This document shows, piece after piece, positions 20,500-28,238 of a DNA stretch of 64,000 nucleotides (position 1 is the stretch's first letter; each line of letters opens with the position of its first letter). The notes beneath the pieces were generated by a model. The model was not told where the DNA came from. It worked only from the letters and a program-made list of their open reading frames with translations, and searched no databases. Source of the DNA: PALSA-612 sp963742925 (lineage in GTDB: Bacteria; Actinomycetota; Thermoleophilia; Gaiellales; Gaiellaceae); the NCBI GenBank assembly GCA_963742925.1, contig CAVUNV010000001.1, forward strand, positions 33,170 through 97,169. Reading direction: 5' to 3'. The translations under genes were made by a program, and so were the position numbers.

Positions 20500-22534
20500 G
20501 CCCCCTCGCTCGCGGATCCCGCGCTTCCTGCCGCCCGATCCGCGCGTCTCGAAGCCGTACCTGCTGACGCCGAGGATGGCCCTGCGCGTCGCGATCATGG
20601 GCGCGGTCGCGCTTGTCGCCTTCGGGATCCTGTTCCTCCGTCTCTGGTCGCTCCAGGTGCTCGCAGCGACGAAGTACCGGGGCGAGGCGCAGAGCAACCA
20701 GATCCGCACGATCTCGCTCGAGGCTCCGCGCGGTCCGATCCTGGACAGCCACGGCGCCCCGCTCGTCGAGAACACGGTCTCGAACAGCGTCGTCGTCTGG
20801 CCGGCCGATCTGCCCAAGGGGCGGGTGCTGGGCGACGAGCTCTGGCAGCTCGGCAAGGTGCTGAACACGACGCCGAGCCACATCCGGGCCGTGCTCAGGG
20901 CGCATCGGAACGACGGGCCCCCGGCGACGACGCCGGTCACGCTCGAGGTCGACATCAGCTCCGATCAGGCCGACTACATCTACGAGCACGCGGCGCGGTT
21001 CAACGGCGTCGAGATCAGGCCGACCTACCTGCGCTACTACAACTCGGAGGGCCTGCTCGCACAGACGCTCGGTTACGTCGGCCGGATCGACGCGCACCAG
21101 TACAAGCAGCTCAAGCACTCGCCGGTCGGCTACGAGCTCGACGACCGGATCGGGCAGGCGGGGGTCGAGGCCGCCTACGACCAGTACCTGCACGGCCGCC
21201 ACGGCACGGCGCAGGTCACCGTCGACTCCACCGGGCGGCCGACCGCTCGCCCGCAGGCGAAGATCAAGCCGAGGCCGGGCGACGCCGTGCGACTGACGAT
21301 CGACATCGGCCTGCAGCGTGCCGCCGAGAACGCGCTCGCCTACGGGATCAGGGTGGCGCAGGGGACGAAGGACGGCTGGGCGGCCGACGGGGGCGCGATC
21401 GTCGCCATGGACCCGAACACCGGCGCGATCCTCGCGCTCGCATCGAGTCCGACCTACAAGCCGCGCGTCTGGGTTCACCGGACCGCGAACGGCCTGAGGC
21501 CGCTGCAGGACCCGAGGGCGGCCGCGCGCGCCAACTATCCGATCCTGAACCGCGGGCTCGACGTCACCTATCCGCCCGGGTCGACCTGGAAGCCGGTCAC
21601 CGCGCTCGCGGCGCTCGAGGAGAACATCGTCGGCGCCAACGAGCCGCTCGACTGCACGGGGAGCTACACGGTCAAGACGATCTACGGGGCACCGCAGACG
21701 TTCAAGAACTGGAACCCGTTCGTCAACCAGTACATGACGATGCCGACCGCGCTCACGCAGTCCTGCGACACCTACTTCTACCAGCTGGGCTGGGACTTCT
21801 ACCAGTTGCCCGCCAACCGCGGCCAGCCGCTGCAGAGTTGGGCCTCGAGGTTCGGCTTCGGCAAGTACACCGGCGTCGACGTCGGTCCCGAGGCGGACGG
21901 CCTGCTGCCGACGATCGCGTGGCGCAAGAAGACGTTCACGCACAAGACGGACCCGAGAAACTGGACGATCGACAGCCTCTGGAAGCCGGGCGACTCGATC
22001 CAGCTCTCGATCGGCCAGAAGGACATCGCCGTCACGCCGCTCCAGCTGACGCGCTTCTACGCGCTGCTCGCGAACGGCGGCAAGCTCGTGACCCCGTACC
22101 TCGTGCAGGACGTCGAGGCTCCGACCTCCGGGAGCAAGGCGAACCCGACCGTGCTGCAGAGCTTCCAGCCGCCCGCGCCGCAGTCGGCCGGCGTCAACCC
22201 GGACTACCTGCAGGTCGTCCGCGACGGCCTCTACGGGGCGACGCACGACCCGCTCGGCACCTCCTCGTCGACCTTCGCCACCTTCCCGGTGCAGGTCGCC
22301 GGCAAGACGGGGACCGCCGAGAAGGTGGTCTCGCTGCCCGGAGCCAAGACCTCACAGGTGCTGAACCAGTCGCTCTGGTGCGGCTGGGGCCCGTATGACA
22401 GCCCCAAGATCGTCATCTGCGTCGTCATCGAGAACGGCGGCCACGGTGGCACGGCGGCGGCCCCGGCCGCAGCGCAGGTGCTGGCCAAGTTCTTCAACGT
22501 CAAGGCGCCGACCACGGGCAAGGTGTCCGACTGA
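20492..22534 (+). CDS. mrdA: Penicillin-binding protein 2 (elongation transpeptidase)
   Basis: Class B PBP that cross-links peptidoglycan during elongation, working with RodA. 680 residues. One N-terminal helix (about 30-52), then the dimerisation/pedestal domain (RGPILDSHGAPLVEN). The transpeptidase domain has SxxK as GSTWKPVTAL (about Ser364), SxN as the variant SCD (TQSCDTYFYQLG, about 423) and KTGT as AGKTGTAEK (about 605). The TTG start is preceded by GAGAAGGAG and overlaps the mreD stop. Confidence 0.95.
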   Translation: MAKPPRSRIPRFLPPDPRVSKPYLLTPRMALRVAIMGAVALVAFGILFLRLWSLQVLAATKYRGEAQSNQIRTISLEAPRGPILDSHGAPLVENTVSNSVVVWPADLPKGRVLGDELWQLGKVLNTTPSHIRAVLRAHRNDGPPATTPVTLEVDISSDQADYIYEHAARFNGVEIRPTYLRYYNSEGLLAQTLGYVGRIDAHQYKQLKHSPVGYELDDRIGQAGVEAAYDQYLHGRHGTAQVTVDSTGRPTARPQAKIKPRPGDAVRLTIDIGLQRAAENALAYGIRVAQGTKDGWAADGGAIVAMDPNTGAILALASSPTYKPRVWVHRTANGLRPLQDPRAAARANYPILNRGLDVTYPPGSTWKPVTALAALEENIVGANEPLDCTGSYTVKTIYGAPQTFKNWNPFVNQYMTMPTALTQSCDTYFYQLGWDFYQLPANRGQPLQSWASRFGFGKYTGVDVGPEADGLLPTIAWRKKTFTHKTDPRNWTIDSLWKPGDSIQLSIGQKDIAVTPLQLTRFYALLANGGKLVTPYLVQDVEAPTSGSKANPTVLQSFQPPAPQSAGVNPDYLQVVRDGLYGATHDPLGTSSSTFATFPVQVAGKTGTAEKVVSLPGAKTSQVLNQSLWCGWGPYDSPKIVICVVIENGGHGGTAAAPAAAQVLAKFFNVKAPTTGKVSD

Positions 22535-23730
22535 TGGTGCAGTACATCGGCACCGCGGCGACGGAGCGGCGACGGCGTCGGCGGCGGCTCTCGTCGCTCG
22601 GCCAGACCGAGGACAGCCCGCTCGTCGCGAGGCTCGACTGGACGCTGCTAATGGCCTCCGCTGCGCTCGTCGGCTACGGCCTCTGGGCGATCGGCGGCAT
22701 CACGAGGCACGCGGTGTCGGGCGATCCGAACTACTACCTCTCGCGCCAGTTCGTGTTCGTCGGCGTCGGGCTCGTCGCCATGGTGGCGATGATCGCGATC
22801 GACCCCGAGTGGTACCGCCGCTCGATGCGCGGCATCTACGTGCTCATGCTCTCGATGCTGGCGCTCGTGCTCCTGGCCGGAACGGTCTCGCGGCACTCGA
22901 GGCGCTGGATCGACGTCTCGTTCTTCCGCTTCCAGCCCTCCGAGTTCGGGAAGCTGATGCTCGTCCTGTTCGTGGCGGCGCTGCTCGCCGACCGCCTGCA
23001 GCGGATGGACGAGCTGAGGACCCCGCTGCTCGCGGTCGCGCTGGGTGCCGTGCCGATCCTGCTCGTCTTCGCCCAGCCGGACCTCGGCAGCGCGCTCGTG
23101 TATATGGCCGCGCTCGCCGCCTGCCTGTTCGTCGGCGGCATCCGCTGGGCGCACCTCGCCCTGCTTGCGGCTTCAACGGCCTTCCTCCTCCTGGCCGTGC
23201 TCTGGCTGCTACCGGCGGCCGGGGCGCCGGTGCTCAGGCCCTATCAGGTGCACCGACTCACCGGCTTCCTGAGCCCGAGCAGCGATCCGACGGGCGACAC
23301 CTACAACGTGAACCAGTCCGAGATCGCCGTCGGCGCCGGAGGCGTCAACGGGCGCGGGGTGAACAACGCCACGCAGACGAACCTCAACTACCTGCCGGAA
23401 TCGCAGACCGACTTCGCCTTCGCCGCCTTCGCCGAGCAGCGGGGCTTCATCGGCGTCGCGGGGCTCCTGCTCCTGTACCTGCTCGTCGTCTGGCGCGGCC
23501 TGAAGATCGTCACGGTCGCGCGCGACGGCTTCTCCGCGATCGTGGCGGCGGGGATCGTGTTCGCCTTCGTGTTTCAGATCTTCGTGAACGTCGGGATGAC
23601 GGTCGGGCTGGCGCCGGTGACCGGGATCACGCTGCCCTTCGTCAGCGTCGGAGGCTCGTCCCTCATCGCGAGCATGGCGATGATCGGGCTGCTTCAGGCG
23701 ATCCACGCCCGCGGCCGGCGCCGCGGGTGA
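22534..23730 (+). CDS. rodA: RodA, SEDS-family peptidoglycan glycosyltransferase
   Basis: Integral membrane polymerase of glycan strands, partner of PBP2. 398 residues and about ten helices. SEDS hallmarks: RRWIDVSFFRFQPSEFGKL, FAQPDLGSALVYMAALAA, the large extracytoplasmic loop with NQSEIAVGAGG, LPESQTDFAFAAFAEQRGFIG, and GITLPFVSVGGSSLI at the end. The N-terminus starts with an arginine-rich cytoplasmic stretch (ERRRRRRRL). The start overlaps the PBP2 stop. Confidence 0.95.
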   Translation: MVQYIGTAATERRRRRRRLSSLGQTEDSPLVARLDWTLLMASAALVGYGLWAIGGITRHAVSGDPNYYLSRQFVFVGVGLVAMVAMIAIDPEWYRRSMRGIYVLMLSMLALVLLAGTVSRHSRRWIDVSFFRFQPSEFGKLMLVLFVAALLADRLQRMDELRTPLLAVALGAVPILLVFAQPDLGSALVYMAALAACLFVGGIRWAHLALLAASTAFLLLAVLWLLPAAGAPVLRPYQVHRLTGFLSPSSDPTGDTYNVNQSEIAVGAGGVNGRGVNNATQTNLNYLPESQTDFAFAAFAEQRGFIGVAGLLLLYLLVVWRGLKIVTVARDGFSAIVAAGIVFAFVFQIFVNVGMTVGLAPVTGITLPFVSVGGSSLIASMAMIGLLQAIHARGRRRG

Positions 23731-24566
23731 GACGCCCCTCCAAGGGCGCCGCCGGTCCGGCCGCCGTCATGGCGATCGCGCGCGAGCTGCGCTCGAGCGC
23801 GGGCGCAGACCGGCCGCTCGCCGTCACCGGGGTCAGGGAGCTCGCGGCCGCGCTGCGGCGTGAGCTGGCCTACGGCGGCGTGGCGAGCGCGGTGCGCGAC
23901 GAGAGCGCCGTCGACGGTGCGGCCGCCGTCGTGCACGTCGTTGCCGGACGCGCGAGCGACGAGGACGTCGCGCTGCTCAGGCGGGTGGACCGGGCGGGCA
24001 TCCCGATCGTCTGCGTGCTCGCCGGTCCCCAGAAGGAGCACGTTCCGGATCCGCCCTACGTGCTCGCCGCGAACGTCGTACGCGTCCCACCCGGCTCCGG
24101 GTTCCCGACCGAGGAGATCGCGCGGGTGATCGCGCGGGTCCTCGGCGAGCGGGCCACCCCGCTCGCAGCCCGGCTGCCCGTCCTCCGCGACGCCGTCGTC
24201 GATCGGCTGATCTCGCAGTTCGCGCGGCAAAACGGCGTCATCGGCGCCGCCGTCTTCATCCCGGGGGCCGACCTGCCGGTGCTGACGCTGAACCAGATCC
24301 GTCTCCTGATGCGGATCGCCGACGCCCACGGGTTCGAGCTCGACCGTGAGCGCATCCCCGAGGTGCTCGGCGTGATCGGGAGCGGGCTCGGCTTCCGCGC
24401 CCTCGCCCGCTCGCTACTCGGCGTCGTTCCGGTCGCCGGTTGGGCCGTCAAGGGAGGCATCGCCTACGGCGGGACGCGGGCGCTCGGAGAAGCGGCACGC
24501 CGCTACTTCGAGAGCAGGACGCCGGTCACGCGCGTACCGGGCGACCGTTCCGTGTTCCCTCGCTAG
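23727..24566 (+). CDS. DUF697-type membrane-associated protein
   Basis: 279 residues, GTG start overlapping the rodA stop (GTGA). The N-terminal half has an alpha/beta look (GVRELAAALRRELAYGGVAS, HVVAGRASDEDVALLRRV, IPIVCVLAG), reminiscent of a degenerate P-loop-less GTPase domain. The C-terminal half (VDRLISQFARQNGVIGAAVFIPGADLPVLTLNQIRLLMRIA ... RSLLGVVPVAGWAVKGGIAYGGTRALGEAA) matches DUF697, found in YcjF and GTPase-linked proteins. Coupling to rodA suggests a role at the envelope, but function is unknown. Confidence 0.75.
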   Translation: MRRPSKGAAGPAAVMAIARELRSSAGADRPLAVTGVRELAAALRRELAYGGVASAVRDESAVDGAAAVVHVVAGRASDEDVALLRRVDRAGIPIVCVLAGPQKEHVPDPPYVLAANVVRVPPGSGFPTEEIARVIARVLGERATPLAARLPVLRDAVVDRLISQFARQNGVIGAAVFIPGADLPVLTLNQIRLLMRIADAHGFELDRERIPEVLGVIGSGLGFRALARSLLGVVPVAGWAVKGGIAYGGTRALGEAARRYFESRTPVTRVPGDRSVFPR

Positions 24567-24643
24567 AACGCAGACTTCTCCCTCAAAAGGGTCAGGACCT
24601 TGTCTCCGCGGTCGACTCCTGCAGCCGATATCAGTTCTCGGTG

Positions 24644-27363
24644 ATGTCGAACGTGCTGATCCAGCGACTCCGGTTCGAGTCGAAGACGATCCTCGTAGCC
24701 ACACTCGCGCTCGGTTGGATGCTCGTGATCGGCCTCGGCATCGGGGGCTCGAGCGTCGCCCTCTACGTCTCTGACCTCGGTACGGCAGTGGCCGCGCTTG
24801 CGGCTGCCCGGGCCTGCGGCCTCGCGGCGGGCAAGTCGGACGGGAGGTTGCGGTGGGTCTGGATCCTCGTCGGGCTGTCGGCCCTCTCGTGGGGCTCGGG
24901 ACAAGTCGTTTGGTCGTGGTACGAGCTCATTCAGCGGCGTGAGGGTCCGTTCCCGTCGTTTGCAGACGCCGGCTTCCTGGCCGCAGTGCCGTTTGCCGTC
25001 GCTGGGATGCTCATGTTCCCGCGGGAAGGCTCGAGCGTCGCCGGCCGCGCCCGCGCGCTGATCGACGGTGTGATCATCGCGTTGTCGGCACTGATGACGA
25101 GCTGGGTGTTCGTACTGAAGCCCGTCTTCAGATCGAGTGGAACCGTCCTCGAGCACACCATCAGCCTGGCGTATCCGATCGGAGACGTCATTGTGGTCAC
25201 GATCGCCCTCTACGTGATCCTACGGGCGCGGCAGAGGAGCGCGGGAGTGCCGCTGTTGCCGGCGCTGATCGGCGGTGCGTTTGTCGCGATGGCATTCTCG
25301 GACAGCGCGTTCACCTACTTGACCGGCAAGGGCGAATACGCGACCGGCACGCTTGTGGACGCTGGATGGCTGCTCGGCTTCGTGCTGCTGATCGTCGCAT
25401 CGCTGCGGCCTGCGGCTCGAGCGCCCGGGCTCGACGAAGCCCGTCCGTCGGGGGGGATGTTGCTTCCGTACGTCGCCGTGGCGATCGCTCTCGTCAGTAG
25501 CTCAATGGCCCAATCTCACCTCGACGCGGCTGACGTGTTTCTTGCCTGGCTGCGGACGGCACTGATCGCAGGCCTTGTCCTCAGGCAGGTCTTCATACTC
25601 CTCGAGAACTCCTCGCTGACGCGACGGCTCGAGGAGCAGCTCCGGGAGTTGCGCGGGAGTGAGCAGCGCTTCGAGGCGCTGGTGCAGCACTCGTCGGACG
25701 TGGTCACGCTGGTCGACTCGAACGGCCGAATTCTCTACCAGAGCGAGTCCGTCATGCGTGTGTTCGGTCATGCGGCCGAGTCGCTGGTCGGAAAGCCGGT
25801 TGCGGAGATGATGACGGAGCAGGGTGCGGAGCTCTTCATGCGAACGCTCGACGACCTTCGCGGCGAGGAGGCGAGCATCCGCGTGATTGAGCTGCAGGTT
25901 CAGCACGCGAGTGGCCGTCTCTGCCACGCCGAAATGACGATGACGAACCTGCTCGCGAACCGGAGTGTGGGCGGCATCGTCCTCAACACCCGCGATATGA
26001 GCGAGCGCAAGGTCCTTCAGGATCAGCTAGTGCACGAGGCCTCCCACGACTCGCTGACGACGCTCGCGAATCGAGGACTGTTCCGCGACCGCGTCGAGAA
26101 GGTTCTGCACCGGAGTGACGGGCGGCAGGCGAAACTCACGGTTCTCTTCCTCGATCTGGACGGCTTCAAGGAGGTCAACGACAGCCTCGGTCACGCGATG
26201 GGTGACGTGCTGCTGATCCAGGTCGCCGAGCGCCTCCGCTCCTGCGTGCGGCCGACCGATATGGTGGCGCGTCTCGGCGGTGACGAGTTCGCGGTGCTGA
26301 TCGCGGACAAGAGCGCGGAGCGTGACGGTGCGCTGGTGGCCGACCGGATCACGAAGGCGCTCCGCGAGCCGTTCAAGCTCGAGGGCCGCGAGATCTTCGT
26401 CGGCGCTTCGATCGGGATCGCGGCGACGGATCAGGACGTCGATGATGCCGACCACCTGCTGCGAAACGCCGACCTCGCCATGTACCGTGCAAAGGCGACG
26501 GGTGCGGCGGCTTCGAGCGTTACCACCCGCGGCTGCACCTAGCGCTTGTCGAGCGACTGCAGCTCGAGGCGGAGCTCCGGCAGGCGATCTCGCGCGACGA
26601 GCTCGAGTTCCACTACCAGCCGACGCTCGTCCTCGCAACGGGCCAGATCACGGGGCTCGAGGCGCTCGCCCGCTGGAAGCATCCTCGCCGCGGCTTCGTG
26701 CCGCCGGGCGAGTTTATCCCGCTCGCAGAGCAAGCGGGTCTGATCCGCGGGCTTGGCCGCTGGGGCCTTCAGGAGGCCTGCCGCCGGCTTGCCGAGTGGC
26801 ACGAGCAGTTCCCCGCCCAGGCTGAGCTGACGATGAGCGTCAACATCTCCGGGCACCATCTCGAAGATGCCTCGCTGATCGACGACGTACAGGACGCGCT
26901 CGCGATGAGCGGGATCGAGCCGAGCCATCTGCTGCTCGAGATGACGGAGAGCGTCCTGATGGCGAACACCGACGAGAACATCGATCTGCTTACTCGGCTC
27001 AAGGAGCTAGGGGTCGGGCTCGCCATCGACGACTTCGGGACGGGCTATTCGTCGCTCGCCTACCTCCACCGTTTCCCCGCCGACGTGATCAAGATCGACC
27101 GCTCGTTCGTGGAGCGGATCGGAGTCTCGGAATCGGACGCCGAGCTGCTGCGCACGATCGTCCAGCTCGGGCAGAGCCTGCGGATGGTGACCGTCGCCGA
27201 GGGCGTCGAGACGGCCGAGCAGGCCTTGGCGTTGAAGGGCATGGGCTGCGAGTTCGCGCAGGGCTTCCACTTCCACCGCGCCCTGCCACCCGACCGGCTG
27301 CAGCAACTCCTCGCACCCGAGGCGGCGAGGTCCGAACGGGCGCGCCGTCGAGCAGCCGCGTAG
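24644..27363 (+). CDS. Membrane GGDEF-EAL cyclic-di-GMP enzyme with PAS domain (frame break near 26505)
   Basis: About 905 residues. Eight or nine N-terminal helices (residues about 15-310) form a membrane sensor. A PAS domain (about 340-460: FEALVQHSSDVVTLVDSNGRILYQS) follows, then GGDEF with RLGGDEFAVL intact and an RPTD I-site five residues before it, so the cyclase should be active and product-inhibited. The EAL domain (after the break) keeps GLEALARW, NISGHHLED, DDFGTGYSSLAYLHRF, KIDRSFVE and AEGVETAEQ, so phosphodiesterase residues also look intact. The two activities may be switched by the sensor. The break is one missing base between GGDEF and EAL. Confidence 0.9.
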
Positions 27364-27371
27364 CCCCCGTA

Positions 27372-27764
27372 TCAGCCCACCGGAGGTGCGATACCGCGCG
27401 CGGCGAAGACGCGCTTGGCCGAGCGGGCCGCGTTCAGCGTCCGCGCAAAGCCGAGGAAGGGTGCCAGGTGGATGATCGTCTCGACGATCTCGCCCGGCTC
27501 GACGCCGACGTTGAGAGCGATGCCAATGTGGTACTCGAGCTGCGGCTCGGCTCCGCCCATTGCCGTGAGCGCGGCGATGGCCGTCAGCTGCCGGGTACGG
27601 TCGTCGAGGCCGGTGCGGCTGTAGACGTCGCCGTAGCCGAACTCGACGACGTAGCGGGCCAGATCGGGTGCGATGTCGCGAACGCCCTCGATCACGCGCT
27701 CGCCGTGCTCACCGGCCAGCTCCCTCAGGCGCTCCCACCCCCGCTCGTAGCGATCGTCGGCCAC
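27372..27764 (-). CDS. Carboxymuconolactone decarboxylase-family protein
   Basis: About 130 residues of all-helical CMD/AhpD-like fold. YERGWERLRELAGEHGE leads, followed by RTRQLTAIAALTAMGGAEPQLEYHIGIALNVGVEPGEIVETIIHLAPFLGFARTLNA in segments. No CxxC redox pair is present, so it is closer to carboxymuconolactone decarboxylase than to AhpD. The GTG at 27764 (VADDRYERG) is chosen because the longer open frame would translate the palindrome at 27784-27805. It is convergent with the GGDEF-EAL gene, 8 bp away. Confidence 0.85.
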   Translation of the reverse strand: MADDRYERGWERLRELAGEHGERVIEGVRDIAPDLARYVVEFGYGDVYSRTGLDDRTRQLTAIAALTAMGGAEPQLEYHIGIALNVGVEPGEIVETIIHLAPFLGFARTLNAARSAKRVFAARGIAPPVG

Positions 27765-27783
27765 TGCCCTAAGTATGGAGGCG

Positions 27784-27805
27784 GTGCCAGACTGAAGTCT
27801 GGCAC
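27784..27805. repeat. Perfect 10-bp-arm palindrome
   Basis: GTGCCAGACT and AGTCTGGCAC separated by GA. It lies upstream of the CMD-like gene and before the small plus-strand gene at 27863, so it could be a terminator remnant, operator or REP-like element. No T-run. Confidence 0.6.
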
Positions 27806-27862
27806 TCAGCCCCTGCTCGGCCACGTACACCGCCGTCCGACCCGGGTCCTACTATCGCGGCC

Positions 27863-28084
27863 GTGGACGATCACCACGACGCTCTCGCCCGATCGGTTCG
27901 CGAAGCGGAGGAGCTGCTCGAGATCGAGGAGGCCGACGCCTGGTTCGAGTATCTCGAGGCGACCCGGAACCAGTCGGTCACTCGCTACCGGGAGGTCGAG
28001 CCGTGGGCCTGGGCCCGCCTCAACCAGCGCCTTCGAGCCCTCGGCGCCCGCCGCGCGAAGCTCAAGCCGGCGACCGCGGCCTGA
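27863..28084 (+). CDS. Small helical hypothetical protein
   Basis: 73 residues, GTG start. Acidic, helix-rich N-terminal half (ARSVREAEELLEIEEADAWFEYLEATR) and basic C-terminus (RLRALGARRAKLKPA). No membrane segment or metal motif. The charge pattern and length suit a conserved small actinobacterial protein, but no family is recognised. It lies 154 bp upstream of the RNase E/G gene. Confidence 0.6.
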   Translation: MDDHHDALARSVREAEELLEIEEADAWFEYLEATRNQSVTRYREVEPWAWARLNQRLRALGARRAKLKPATAA

Positions 28085-28238
28085 TCCCCCGGGCTCGCCG
28101 CGGAGACCGCCTCTCCCGGCACTGCTACCCTGCACGAGAGGTTTTTCCCATGTTGTTTGAACGGAACGCGCTGCGCGCATCGACTTTCACCGCTCCTGCG
28201 GCTGGCCGCGCGCGCGCTTCCCATAAAGGAGAATTCAT
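28085..28238 (+). promoter_or_regulatory. Likely 5' leader of the RNase E/G gene
   Basis: A 154-bp gap before the RNase gene. It holds a TTTTT run near 28143 and an alternating CG stretch near 28207. AAAGGAG at 28225 lies 8-10 bp before the TTG start. RNase E messages are usually autoregulated through their leaders; no specific structure can be shown here. A short open frame from 28150 is not convincing. Confidence 0.4.
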
